From Helicostylum pulchrum (lineage: Eukaryota; Mucoromycota; Mucoromycetes; Mucorales; Mucoraceae): a stretch of DNA of 64,000 bases. Position numbers and translations under genes: made by a program. This document shows positions 10,509 to 25,510 of this stretch, in pieces. The DNA lies in the NCBI GenBank assembly GCA_025677825.1, contig JAIXMO010000006.1, positions 186,001-250,000 of the forward strand. The letters run 5' to 3'. Under the pieces are notes generated by a model. It was not told the DNA's origin and did no database searches. It worked only from the letters and a program-made list of their open reading frames with translations. Position 1 is the stretch's first letter. Every line of letters begins with the position of its first letter.

Positions 10509-12651
10509 ATGTCTCCTATCATTGACTTTGTTCGTCGTCAATTGTCATTTAATAATGAAATTGATAACCAAAAGAGTAGTGTCACTGAACAAAAACATGC
10601 TTCGTCCACTGATATAGTTGCTAGATCTGGTTATTTAAACGAAGGTAAAGTACCTTTTCCCCCTTTGTTTTGTTTGTAGTAGTGCAAAAAGAATTAATAA
10701 AATAAATAAATAAAAGGCACTGCCATGTCTGTATCTAAACGTCAAACGCTTGGCTTAAATGGTCTTTTACCCGCTCGCATAGAAACGTTAGATATTCAAA
10801 AGAAGCGTGCTATGCGTGTCCTTCGCTCCAAACACAGTTTATTAGAAAAGTACATTTTAATGGCTCAATTACGTACCAGTAATGTACGCTTATTTTACAA
10901 GATTGTTATGGATGAATTGGAAGTAAGCAAAAAAAAAAAAGATAAGGCTATATCAATTAGTAATAACCTTTTTTCTTTTTAGGAGCTTGCACCAGTGATC
11001 TATACTCCGACAGTTGGCACAGCATGCCTTGAATACTCTACTATTTACCCCTTCTTGGCAGCTCCTGGTGTCTCAGATGGGTTGTATTTGACAAAAGGAG
11101 AATTACCAGAATTATGTCAAGCCATTCGCAATTACAGCCCTCATTTAAGTGAGGGCGGACAAGCATTTAACCCTGAAATTTGCGTGATTTCGGATGGATC
11201 CCGTATTTTGGGACTCGGTGATCTTGGTACTAACGGCATTGGTATTCCTATTGGTAAATTGCAATTGTATGTTGCTTGTGCTGGTATTGATCCTTGTCGC
11301 ACATTACCCATCATTTTGGATTTGGGTACAAACAATGAGACCTTGTTGAATGATGAGTTCTATATTGGACTTCGACAAAAGCGACCCTCTGATGAAGAAG
11401 TAACTATACTACTTTATATGAATATATATTTACTTTGTACTAACAAAAACAAAAAAGTTCTATCAAACCGTAGACACAGTTTTAAAAGCTCTTCATACTG
11501 TATACCCTAATATGCTGGTACAATTTGAAGATTGGTCTAGTGAACACGCTTTTGGTTTGTTAGAGAAATACCAGAACAAGATGCTTTGCTTTAACGATGA
11601 TATTCAAGGTACTGGCTCAGTTATTCTCTCTGGTGTAATGAACGCTATTCGTAAAGTAGAAACAGAAGACAATGTGGATGCTCGTGATCATCGAATTGTT
11701 TTTTACGGTGCCGGATCGGCTGCTATTGGTGTTGCACGACAGATCCAAGACTATTTCCAGATTGAACACAAAATGTCGGAAGAGGAAGCAAAAAAGGTGT
11801 TTTGGATTGTTGATTCCAAGGTTAGTTTTATCTCTAGTTTCCTTTTTTCTTTCACTTACTTCCTTACTTACTTGTTTTTTTAAAAAAAATTATAGGGTTT
11901 AGTAACGACTGACCGTGGCGATAAGTTGGCTCAACATAAAGTATACTATGCTAGAAATGATAATCAAGGTCAACAGTATAAACAATTGATTGATATTATA
12001 AACTATGTGCAACCTACAACGTAAAGTATAAATTTTTTTTTTTTTTTCTCTCGGTTCTAACTTGGGTTTTAAAAAAAATATTAAATTAGCTTGATTGGTC
12101 TTTCATCTACAAGTGGTGCATTTAATGAAGAAGCTCTTTCTCGTATGGCTGAACTTAACAAACAACCTATCGTGTTCCCTCTTTCTAATCCAGCTACACA
12201 AGCAGAATGTTCATTTGAGCAAGCTATGAAAGCAACAAACAACACAGTGATCTTTGCATCGGGTACCGCCTTTCCTTCTTTCACAATTGAATCCACAGGA
12301 GAAACTAAATATCCTGGTCAAGGCAATAACATGTACATCTTTCCCGGGTTAGGCTTAGGTGCTGTATTGGCTAGACCTAAATATATTACTGATAGTATGA
12401 TTTATGCTGCTTCAAAAGCTTTAGCTGATTCCTTAACTGAAGAAGAAATAGGTTATGGTTGGCTTTATCCTTCGTTAAAACGTATCCGTCAAGTATCTGG
12501 TATTGTTGCTGCTGCTGTAGTTAGAGAAACTGTAGACAAAAACTTGGTTGCAAATGAAGAGTTAAAGACAATGAATAATAAGCAGATTCTAGACTATGTT
12601 ACATTACATATGTGGTCACCAACAAATGAAAATTATGGTAGTAAGATGTGA
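10509..12651 (+). CDS. NADP-type malic enzyme
   Basis: Six exons (10509-10644, 10717-10922, 10983-11399, 11458-11820, 11896-12020, 12090-12651) give 602 residues. Malic enzymes convert L-malate to pyruvate and CO2 and reduce NAD(P). Signature motifs are in order: APVIYTPTVGTACLEYS, GLGDLGTNGIGIPIGKL (active-site lysine region), PIILDLGTNNE, CFNDDIQGTGSVILSG (metal-binding), FYGAGSAAIGVA (Rossmann loop), GLSSTSGAFNEEAL and FPLSNPATQAE. In oleaginous Mucoromycota malic enzyme supplies NADPH for lipid synthesis (established for the group). The protein ends SKM, a variant of the peroxisomal PTS1 tripeptide. There is no obvious mitochondrial presequence. NADP rather than NAD preference is inferred from lineage, not from a diagnostic residue. 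Confidence 0.93.
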
Positions 12652-12819
12652 AACAATAAAAAAAAAAAAATACCTTTTTGGGTTTTATCTCCATTTCGCA
12701 TAGCTTGGTAATAATTCTCCCTAAAAAAAAAAAAACTTTTTTTCTTTTTCTCTCTTTTTTGTTTTTTTTTGTTTTTTTTTCACTCCTCTTTTACTGTTAT
12801 TTTTTTATATATATTCAGT

Positions 12820-14777
12820 ATGCTTATTTTACGATATAATACTTTATCATCTGAAGACTTGTTTGTCATTGAACGTGTAAGTACCATTCAGCTTTCTCTT
12901 GTGTTCTAAAACGCTTGTGGCAAGCAGCCACCGAAACAAAAAAAAAAAAAACTAATCACCTCTTTAAAAAAAAGTGCATGATCAAAGTAGCAGATCCTAA
13001 GTATGAAGTAAAAGATTTAAACAATTTTACAATACTTGATAAATCTCGCGCAGAGCTGTACGGTTTTATTCTTGGGTTTTTAGAAAGACTTGGATTATGC
13101 GAATCAATTGGGGTTACACCATCTGAATTTCTTGATTTTCTAGTTGATATAGATCATGGTTATTTACCAAACGCGTATCATTCATTCTATCATGCTGTAG
13201 ATGTAGCCATTGTATTATATCACATGTTGTGTCAGTATGATGTTGCCACCTATATTTCTCGAATTGATATGGCAGCTTTACTCATTGCCGGGTTATGTCA
13301 TGATATTGGTCACGTAAGTTTTTTATTTTTTAGAATTCTATATATCAAGCTAACCAAGATTATTTAGCCTGGAAAAAATAACAATTTTCAAGTGAATTTA
13401 AAGACGGATTTAGCTAAACGTTACAGTAACAAATCGGTCTTGGAAAGTTATTCGTGTACAATTACCATGGATCTATTGACAAAACATAAATTATTGCGAC
13501 ATATTGAAACAGCTAGTGGATTGTTGGGATTACCCACATCAGAATCAGAAATGCGTACATCGATTATCAAAATGATTTTAGCTACAGACATGATCTTCCA
13601 TTATGAATTGCAAGAGAACTTGGCAAATATTTTAGAGATCATCTCTGATGATGATAATAGTCAATTAAGATCTGTGTCACATAAACCAGTGTTGCCTTCT
13701 ACAGCAGAAGAAAACGAGGAAGAAGAAGAGTCACCATTATCGCCTGTAAAAAAAACCTTCTCCTCCTCCTCTTCCTCCTCCTGTTGTCATCATTCTTCAA
13801 ATATCACGTTCGAAAAGCAAGACGAAGATGAGGTCCAAGTAAAAGATATTTTCTCAACTCAAGGTGCTAAAAGCGCAATTTCGTATTTCAGAAAAAAATC
13901 TTATTTTGACGAAGATATGATTCCATTGTGTTTAAAAACAATGCCTATACTACCTGCTAGTCCCGAAGAAGAAGAAGACGACGAGGAAGAGGAAGACGAA
14001 AAAAAAAAGCTAAATACGACCAGTAGCCATTTATCCGGCGCAGATCTGGTTACTTCGACTGTTACTGTCAATGGTGTTGAAAAAATTGTATATACGCCAC
14101 CAAATTATATTATGGAACCACAGCAGAGATTGATACTGTGTCAAATTATACTGCATGCAGCCGATATCAGTAATGCACTACGACCTTGGCCCATCTGTCT
14201 TAGTTGGTCCAATTTAGTTTGTGAAGAGTTCTTTTGTCAGGGTGAAGCAGAGAGGCAACACGGTCTAAAAGTGTCGCCTAATATGGATCGAAATCATGTA
14301 AGCCAAACCACAATTGGGTTGCAGTTTGGTGATTTTGTTGTGAGTCCTTATTTTGAAATATTTGCTGCTTTATTTCCGAAAGCAGATGAATTATTAAAAA
14401 CATTAGCGGAAAATAGAATACAGTGGTTAAAGATGGAAGAAGAAAGTGATAAAAAGGAAAAGGAACAGGAAAATAATAATGATGGTAGACAGAGATTGCC
14501 CTCAAGTATGTTACCTGACCGTCCGATCATTAATCCCTCCGGTAGAAGAGTAAGTGTCGCTGCCGGTATGGTGGTCATTCCCGATGAATTAGAGGAACGT
14601 ACAATCGGTTCAGGCAGATTCAAACGAAAATATTGGGGTGTACGTAGTGTAAGTCACAGTGATATTTCCAATCTCGAGCAAAAGAAAAAGGTGGATATGA
14701 TCAAAAGAAGGAAAAGTGAAGAACCGAATTTAGTCGTGGCTCGTCAACAAAAAAAACTTAATTTAATACAAAAATAA
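12820..14777 (+). CDS. 3',5'-cyclic nucleotide phosphodiesterase
   Basis: Three exons (12820-12876, 12975-13313, 13368-14777) give 601 residues. The class I PDE metal site is split by an intron: HDIGH at residues 128-132 continues as PGKNNNF in the next exon, forming HDxxHPGxxN. The domain goes on with SVLESY, ILATDMIFH (about 202-210), LHAADISNALRPW (about 394-406) and SWSNLVCEEFFCQGEAERQHG. Between the second and third motifs lies an acidic/Ser-rich insert of about 155 residues, far more than the few tens usual in the family. The C-terminus is basic and Ser-rich. Such enzymes hydrolyse cAMP and/or cGMP and set PKA tone. The 19-residue first exon is the least certain part; an upstream exon is possible because the ATG follows TTCAG. 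Confidence 0.88.
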
Positions 14778-14872
14778 CAAAGTAGTAATTTTTAATAAAA
14801 TAAATATATTTCCCCCCCCCCTCCCCTTCTCTCACACTGTAAAATTTTTTTTTTGTTCTTTTTTTTTTTATT

Positions 14873-17228
14873 ATGGAACTTACTTCTGTAACCTCTATTG
14901 TTTGTATCGTACCCACTAATGATAAAGAAGTTACTTATACTTCAAGTTCCTTTATACCTCCTCAAATACAATATATACAGCAAGGCGAGCATTACCAAAT
15001 AAGTGCCAAAGGTACCCTTTTTTGCAGTATAATACATTGTTCGTTGATCTAACCAACCGTATGATCTATAGATGAAAAAGAAACGTAAGCAATTACTTCT
15101 TTTGTTTTTTTTACCTTTCTGTAACCAACACCATTTTTAAAAAAAAAAGTTTCTTTCTAGTTTAACTTGGAATATAAATCATGTACGAACACCAGGTACG
15201 ATACCCGAACAAGAACAATTAGTAAATTATGCTTTGAATGGTAAATATCTTCATCCCCTCTTTTTTTTTTTTTGCCAGTAAACGCTGACACTGTCTTTTA
15301 GGTTTTGATGTTGCTTCTTTGTCTATTAGTGTTGGGTATGTTATATATATATATTTGAAGAGCAGTATTTTCTAAAGTGAATGTATAGTAATGGACTTCC
15401 ACAAGACATGTACCAAGCACGTAAACAAAATTTAGACGCGATATTTCAAATTCTAGAAACCAAACTTGATTCCAAACCCGATATTCAAATTGAATTTGCG
15501 TATATTTGTTTCCATGATCAAGGATGTTATGATTTAAGAAAGGAACTGGATCGATCAAGTAAGCAAAGGAACACACATACAGAGAGAGAGAGAGAGAGAG
15601 AGAATACTAATTAAAAGCGTATAGATGAATCTATGATTGAAAGAGGATTAGAAGGTATTATGAAGCCAGCAGAATTAAAAGAGATTTGGTCAGATGCGTT
15701 AAGAGGTACTGCCTGGCCTAGTATATTAACGATCAAATTGATCGATCCCTCAAAAGACACGGTGGGACGTCTTTCGTTGGTTGATTTATTACATCCTCGG
15801 TTTTCGTCTTTATTGAATTCCGGAAAAGATAAATGTTACCACTCGTTTCAGAAACTCGGTAAGTTTTTTTAACAAGTGCAAAATTTGAAAAAAAAAATTC
15901 TTTATTAAAAGAATTATTATAGTCAATGCGATTACAGCAGTAACCACTCCAAGATATAATGGTAAATTAGCAATGGGTAATTGTTTTCTCACCCACGAAC
16001 TCGAAAAGTATATTATTGGACGTAATAAAATGATTGTGTTTGGATTTATGAACGATAAAATGGTGACGGAAATTCATTGGAGAGAAACAAGATCTTTATT
16101 GGACTTAATGCAAGCTTTAAAGGATATGCCTGTACGTATGGTACCTAACCCGTCAGCAAAAGAAGTAGTTGATAATAAGCAACTAAAGGTAATTTAGAAA
16201 ATAATTATCAGAGAGAGAGGCAAAGCAGTAAAACTAATTTTTTTAAATATGTACAGCATAGTACAACTGCAATGACTAAGCAAAATAAATCTTTGAAATC
16301 TACTATGGAACATTTACAGCGTACAAATAATACTTTACAAGATACAATAGAAGAAAAGGAAAGTCAAGTGAGTAAGGAAAAATATTGATTTTTTTTTTTT
16401 TTTTTGCTGTATGAATATATCAATTTACATTAGATTTATGTTAGCTTCAAATTGTTAGTCAGGTTGATAAGGTCCAAATGGATTATACACAGCATTCGTT
16501 TGAACAATATAATTATGATTATGCAATTATTGCAGAACAACTTGAAAGCTCTACTAGTAAGTCTTTTTTTCTTTTTCTTTTTATAATATAATCTAACTAT
16601 TTTCTTTTTTCGTGTAGAAAAGTTGAAAGAAAAAAACGAAGAAATAGCATCGTTATCAAGTGGAATTGTAGATTTAAGTCAACAGTTACAAAATACTAAA
16701 AAAGAAGAACAAGAGAAAAGAGACACATTAGTTGAAGTACTAGAACACTTGCTGAAAGAAAACTTACGTACCAAACACCAAAACGACGAATTAAAAAACG
16801 AAAATAGACAGTTACAAAGAGAAGCCGATACATTTGAAAGTGATAATCAATACTTGAAAGCACAAACTCAAAAGAGACGAAGAGAATGCTTTGAAGCAAA
16901 CTCGCTTTATGACGAAGAAAAAAGAAATTGCGAGAAACTAGAACAAAGGTTAAGAGCTGAAATTAGTGCACGAAAAAAATTGGAAGATAAACTCGAAAAT
17001 ATGAAAGGATCTGAAGGCGGCGTATCGCCAGCAAAGTTAGAAAGAATAAAGGAAGAGTTGGAACAAAAGATGGCTGAAAAATACGAACTCAAAAAGAAAA
17101 AGATACAAGAAAAAGCACAAGCCAAATTATCCAGTTTTGAACCTATCTTGCAGGAAAAGGATGATAAAATAAATATGTTGCTTGAAAAGATACGTCTACT
17201 TGAAAACGATACATATATTGAAAATTAA
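14873..17228 (+). CDS. Kinesin-like coiled-coil protein lacking the P-loop
   Basis: Ten exons (14873-15011, 15072-15084, 15161-15240, 15302-15335, 15389-15558, 15625-15858, 15923-16188, 16257-16367, 16445-16556, 16618-17228) give about 589 residues. The first 300 residues look like a decayed kinesin motor fold. IQIEFAYICFHDQGCYDL matches the VSYLEIYNExVxDLL strand of kinesins. TTPRYNGKLAMGNCFLTHEL with IIGRNKMIVFGFMND and SLLDLMQALKDM matches the PYRxSKLTxLLxDSLGG...ETLxTLRxA end. Where GQTGSGKT should stand, the sequence is SVGNGLPQDMYQA. ATP binding is therefore improbable. Residues from about 313 onward form a long coiled coil rich in Lys, Glu, Gln and Leu. Vik1/Cik1-type non-motor kinesin partners are a precedent, though their domain order is reversed. 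Function is inferred as microtubule-related. Confidence 0.62.
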
Positions 17229-17675
17229 AATAAAAATTTATCTATTTAAAAATAATAATATGTTTTCATCTCTCTCAAGTGAGAAAATACCCTTTACTAC
17301 AAATGTATCCAGTTACTTTATGATTGTCCGTTCATTGTTTATCAATGTATGACACACAGACAAAGCACACACATACAAAGTGTATCAGATGATGCAGCAG
17401 CAGTTTTTCTCAGAAAACGGGAAAAAAGTCGTTTTTTAAAACAAAACAAAAATGCTACTACATCCGTTTAGTCAGAGTAGCACATACAACAACAATGCAG
17501 GCTACTTGCGGTCATTTGCATAAAACAGTTCTTGTTCTGCAGGTTGAATTCCATCAATAGGCGGTGCGTTCTCCATCCACTATGACGTCATGAACGAAAC
17601 GGTACGCGCAGAGTAGGAAAGAGAAAATTCTCGCTCCTTTTTTTTTTTGTCTTTTCAACGATCTATTATTTCAAC
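17229..17675. other. Spacer and promoter of the SSB gene
   Basis: A 447-bp spacer without coding potential, mildly GC-richer than its surroundings from about 17500. It holds the CRE-like palindrome listed separately. Confidence 0.4.
17583..17590. promoter_or_regulatory. CRE palindrome TGACGTCA
   Basis: A perfect 8-bp TGACGTCA lies 86 bp upstream of the mitochondrial SSB start codon. This is the consensus site for ATF/CREB-type bZIP factors (for example fission-yeast Atf1). One exact match this close to a start is suggestive, not proof. Confidence 0.45.
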
Positions 17676-18461
17676 ATGTCAGCTTTCCTTCGTCCTATTA
17701 CTCACTCAGTCAAGTTTGCTAGAGTAAGTGATAAAATAGAATTTAAAAAATTTACGCGTTATTGACACTAGACACGTTTTAATTCATGTAATAGTCTTTC
17801 TCAGTTTCTGCTGCTCGTTCCGATTGTAAGTTTGTTTCAAAAAAAATTTTTTTTTTATATTAAAAGGTGGTAATTGACAACAATTATAGTGAACAAGGTT
17901 ACCTTGATTGGTCGTATTGGTGCTGATCCTACTACCAATGGTGTTGGAGAACGTCACGTCACTAACTATACCCTTGCTACTTCAGACACTCGTCAAGATA
18001 AAGAAGGTAATACATTTTTTTATTTTTTTTAAAAAAAAAGAAGGGGGTAGGATAAGGTAATTAACGTGTAATTGATTAGGTAACTTGGTTAAGCGTACAC
18101 AATGGCATCGTATTGCCTACTGGCAATCTGGTGAATGGTTCAGCAAGGTGAAGAAGGGGTAAAGAAAATAGATATTTATGTGCGCGTGCAAAAAAAAAAA
18201 AGAGAAGAGACTAAAAAATAATAATAATTGAATAGTGATCTCGTATATGTTGAAGGTAACATTCGTTACAATGATTATATGGATAAGGACGGAAACCCTA
18301 GAACCAAGACTGAAATTAATCAAAGTAAGTTTTATTACTGCTAAGATCTTTTTTAATTTATCTGTTTGATAACTAATGTATTTTATCAATTCTTTAAAAA
18401 AAAAGCTTCTTTCAAGTTGTTAAATCCTTCTCGTAACAAGGAGGAAGATGACGAAGAGTAA
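17676..18461 (+). CDS. RIM1: Mitochondrial single-stranded DNA-binding protein
   Basis: Six exons (17676-17723, 17795-17825, 17890-18006, 18080-18158, 18236-18324, 18406-18461) give 139 residues. The N-terminus (MSAFLRPITHSVKFARSFSV) is basic, hydroxylated and free of acids, as expected of a mitochondrial presequence. The body is a bacterial-type SSB OB-fold: LNKVTLIGRIGADPTTNGVG, NYTLATSD, QWHRIAYW, VKKGDLVYVEGNIR and the following strand. It ends in an acidic tail EEDDEE. The protein coats single-stranded mtDNA during replication (family knowledge; yeast Rim1, human SSBP1). Length fits the family. Confidence 0.92.
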
Positions 18462-18701
18462 AACAAAAAAGTTGTATATTTTTGACACTTGTTTTAGTTC
18501 ATAGTGTTACAATTTATTACCATAATAAGCCACACTTGTGATGTTTTTTAAAAAATAAAAAAGAAAAGGGTACCACTGCATACAGTTACACAACAATTCC
18601 GTTATATTTTTACGCATACAGTATATATTTTTAATAAGAAAACTTTATTACTTTCAATAATATTGTGTGTGTGAATGTGTGTGTGAGAAAAAGTTTCTTT
18701 T

Positions 18702-19686
18702 TTAACCGAGAAGAGGAGCATTCTCGGCGTTAGAGTCACGGCCTACAAGCTTACAGACGTAAGGACGAGCAGGATAGAGAAGGGTAATGACGGCACCAGC
18801 TAAAGCAGACCAGTGAATCCAAGCATCGTGTTGGTTGGTAAAGACAGATAAAAGACCGAGGCCAATAACAAGAGCGCCTGTAACATCACCCTTTTGTTTC
18901 TTGTATTCAACATAACCAATAGCAGTAGAGGTCAAGAAAACGATGGCAAGAATAACCAAGATACGGATCCAGATAGAGGGACCACTTTCCTTGACACTGG
19001 TGAATGCTTGGAAAAGGTTAACAACTGCAGAGAATACGATCCAACCGTGCCATAAAGAGAAGGGAGCATGTACAAAGAGTTTATCAGCCCAACCATTACT
19101 GGGGTAATCCTTTGTGAGTTTGTCTACAAAATATATATAATGTGATGAGTATAATATAAAAGAAAAAAGTCATGTTATATTTTTCTTTTTTGCTTACAGA
19201 ACACGCATGTAACAGAAGCAGCAGTGAGAAGAACAAAGATGAAACCAATGATAAAGTGGCCTCTTTGCTGTAATAAAAAATAATTAATCTCACGATAATT
19301 TTAAAAAAAAAGTTGGGCGTTCTCAAAACTTACCAAAAGAGCTAACCAAGCAGAACTGAGAAGGACAGAGATAACGAAATGCCATCCGACACCGTGAATA
19401 GCAGCTTCATGAGCAGGTTCAAACCATTGATAAATGACAAAACCACCGAGGAGAAGATGGATAAGAGTCCAAACATACTCAATCCAGTATGCTATATATA
19501 TATATATTTTAACATGATAAGATTAGATTATGTATCCGTATACAACTTACAAGGAGTAATATAGGTTTGTCCGTCAAAGATAACGCCATCATCGGGAGAA
19601 GGGCCGACAAGAGTATAGACTGTAGCAGACAAGAAGAAGAGGTAAACCAAGACGTTGGCTACCTTTTGGAAGATGTGTTTAGACAT
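18702..19686 (-). CDS. TspO/MBR-like multi-pass membrane protein
   Basis: Four exons on the minus strand (19551-19686, 19334-19491, 19198-19267, 18702-19123) give 261 residues. Hydrophobic segments alternate with Trp-rich loops, about eight in total: ANVLVYLFFLSATVYTLVG, VWTLIHLLLGGFVIYQW, FVISVLLSSAWLALL, IIGFIFVLLTAASVTCVL, PFSLWHGWIVFSAVVNLFQ, ILVILAIVFLTSTAIG and ALVIGLGLLSVF, then a final one near ALAGAVITLL. The pattern of Trp-bearing helices, especially FSLWHGWIVFSAVVN, resembles the longer bacterial and eukaryotic tryptophan-rich sensory (TspO/MBR-related) proteins. The ligand is unknown. The acidic C-terminus ends ENAPLLG. The family call is by resemblance only. Confidence 0.6.
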
Positions 19687-20272
19687 TTTTTTCTTTATAT
19701 GATAGTATTTTTTTGTTAAAAAAAAAAAGAAGGTAAAACAAAAAAGAAAAAAAAAGAGAGTTGGAATAAACGCGTTATTTATAATAGTTATTTTTTTTTC
19801 TTTTGTCACACTGATGTAAAAATAACAAAATATTGGGGGGAGAAAAATAAGTAAATAGTGGGGTTTTTTTTTCTTTTAGGTAGTTTATTGTTTCAGCACA
19901 CAAAGAATAATAAAATGTATAGTTTTCTTTTCGCTATCCACAGGATGAATTCTATGCATACAGAACCTTTTTTTTTGATGTAAGAATAAACATTTTATCA
20001 TCAAGGGTTACACACACATTAGAAATAGAAAACGGAAGATTCGTTAAAAAAGCAAGTTGTACAGTTTTATCTGATGATAACTAGATGACGCTTTTTTTTT
20101 TCTTTTTTTTTTTTGCATTAACCTTTATTTTTTGCAGGCAGTGTGTACTAAAAAAAAGTTAATAAATGATTTCATTATCCGCCTGCTGTAGAATGGGAAT
20201 TGAGTTTGTTTTTTTCGTATTTGTCTTTTCCCCCCTTACTCTCTCTTTTTCTCTCTCTGTGTATTTGATGTC
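19687..20272. other. Divergent spacer
   Basis: A 586-bp AT-rich spacer between the TspO-like gene and kinesin-13, which are divergent. It is dominated by T and A runs with a CT-rich tract at about 20230-20260. No gene or RNA structure was recognised. Confidence 0.45.
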
Positions 20273-23374
<3,102 letters not shown>

Positions 23375-23495
23375 TACCTTTTTTTATATATATTATATAT
23401 ATATATATTATTCCCCCCCCCCTATCTCTCCCTTTATCATCTCACTCACTTTATATGTTATACCAACTTACTAAAAAAAAGCATTTTTTTTTTTA

Positions 23496-25510
23496 TTATA
23501 TTAAAAATTTGGTACTAATATTATCTGCAAAATCATAAATAACAAGTTTATCTTGATTGGAACAACACACGATTTTTGTAAAATCAAATTTAAGATTAAG
23601 TACTCTACTATTTTAAATTAGTATATGGATACATTAAAGAATGTATCGCGTAATTCGATATTTACCTTCCTTCAGTTGCTTGACCTAAATCTCTAGTTAA
23701 TGTACCATCTTGCAAATTCCACATCTTTAAATTTCCATTATAACAACCACTGACAATACGATTTGCTACACTATCGATTTGAACTGTTCTCACTAAATGT
23801 ACATGGCCAGCTAAAGTGAATAAACAATCACCTGTTTCCGCATTCCATACTTTAATTGTTTTATCACTGGATCCACTGACAATATGTGTTCCGTCAAATT
23901 CTACACACGCAACGCCTCGTGAATGAGATACTAACCGCTTTAAACATTTTCCTGTATCTAAATCCCAGATACAAATTGTACGATCACCAGAAGCTGATAC
24001 GACTCTTTTATCTTTCCATTGAACTGCATTCACAGCAGCACGGTGGCCTAAAAATACACGGACACACTCACCCGTCTCTCTATTCCATAATCGAAGCGAA
24101 CGGTCCTTGGAACAACTAATAATTTGATCATCATTGACTAGCCTTAAACTTAAAACACTGTCTTGATGTCCTCGCAAGGTACGTATAACAAACCCAGAAT
24201 CAATACTGGTGATCATGATATTCGAATCTGAACTTCCGCTGATAATAGAGGTAGCATCGTACTGCAGACACAAGACGCTACCCGAATGCCCTCTTAATGT
24301 TTGCTTACATTTACCAGACATATCCCAAATCTTGATGGTGTGATCTCGACTACCGGTAACATACTTTTCTTTATCAAATTGTAAACAGTAAATACCTTCT
24401 CCGTGTAAATCAGATTTGGGGCAACTCTCGGGTGGAAATATGCGTAATTTAAAATCGCCTTGAATCCATCTCTGTTCAATATCATGTCTGTTTCTATATA
24501 ATCTTTTCCAGTTGATAAATCGAGTATCGGAATTAGGATAGTAATGGTAATCTGGTTCATCGTAATGTTTCTTGATGTTGCGTATATTGTAGAGTTTAGA
24601 TAGTTTTTTTCGGTTGATGAGTGGAGAAGAAGAACGTTTGATAGGGATAGAGTTTTTTTCGGTGGGCTGCTGCGAGCCTCCTTCTTCTTCGGTCGCAGTA
24701 TTGCTTTTTTTGTCACGGGCATCACCACTACTGCTGTTGCTACTGTTGCTATTCTCGGTATTATTATTATTACCGCTACAACTTGCATGATAGTCTTCGT
24801 CTGTAGGTGCATTTAATAGGTAAGTATTTATTTCGGCACGATCGTATTCCCAGCCTTGACATTCAAATAAGTTCCGCCAAAGACTAGGGTTCTCGCATAT
24901 AATTTGCCAACTCTTTGAAACTTGAGATGCTTGTAGTAATGAAGCAACATCAAGAAACCCAAGCGTATAAATAGCAAGTTCATTAGGTAGTTGCTACGTA
25001 TTTACAAAAAAAAAAAAAAAAAAAAAAAGAAAGGTTAAAAAGATATTAACAACTGCAAACAAAAAAATTGATATTTACAGAAACAATATCTCTTTGTAAA
25101 TGAGGCCCAATACGATTTACAATTTGACGGACCTGATAAGGCGGTAATGTAGTTAGCATTTCAAAGATAAAGTCTTTTTGTTGAGAGAGAGGGGATGTTG
25201 AGAAGGGAAGTGTATTTTCGTTAGTGCCAAGGCTTGATTTTTATAAGTAAAATAAATAACAATAACAGCAATAACGTTTTTTTTTTAAAAAAAAGAAAAT
25301 AAGAAAAAAGAAAGGTCTTTTCTTTGATATATTTACCAGCTTTTTGTTTATCTGTCCAATCTGTCATGTAATCGGGTATTTCAAATGTATTATCTGAATC
25401 TAATTGAAAGAAAGCGTGTTTCATAAGTAAGTAACAGGCGCAAGTAGTGATTTACAGTAAAACGAGTGTATACGTGTATTTATTTTACCATTATCCTGTG
25501 TGGATGACAT
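23496..25510 (-). CDS. F-box/WD40 protein, SCF substrate receptor
   Basis: Five exons on the minus strand (25489-25510, 25337-25399, 25079-25173, 23666-24993, 23496-23607) give about 539 residues. An F-box spans QLPNELAIYTLGFLDVASLL to SLWRNLFECQGW, preceded by a short helical region (FEMLTTLPPYQVRQIVNRIG). After a Ser/Asn-rich linker come seven WD40 repeats, with units ending HTIKIWD, RSLRLWN, RTICIWD, KTIKVWN and GNLKMWN. The layout matches Cdc4/Pop1/Fbw7-type adaptors that bring phosphoproteins to SCF ubiquitin ligase. The last exon supplies the closing blade. Its acceptor reads TAGTAG, so one Ser may be optional. Exon 1 is only 22 nt. The true acceptor of exon 3 is AAAAAG at 25174; the upstream AG breaks the frame. 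Confidence 0.87.

Noticed and set aside
25174..25220. Upstream AG near 25210 as acceptor for exon 3 of the F-box gene
   Set aside because: It shifts the frame and meets a stop; the AAAAAG at 25174 restores DFIFEMLTTLPP in frame.
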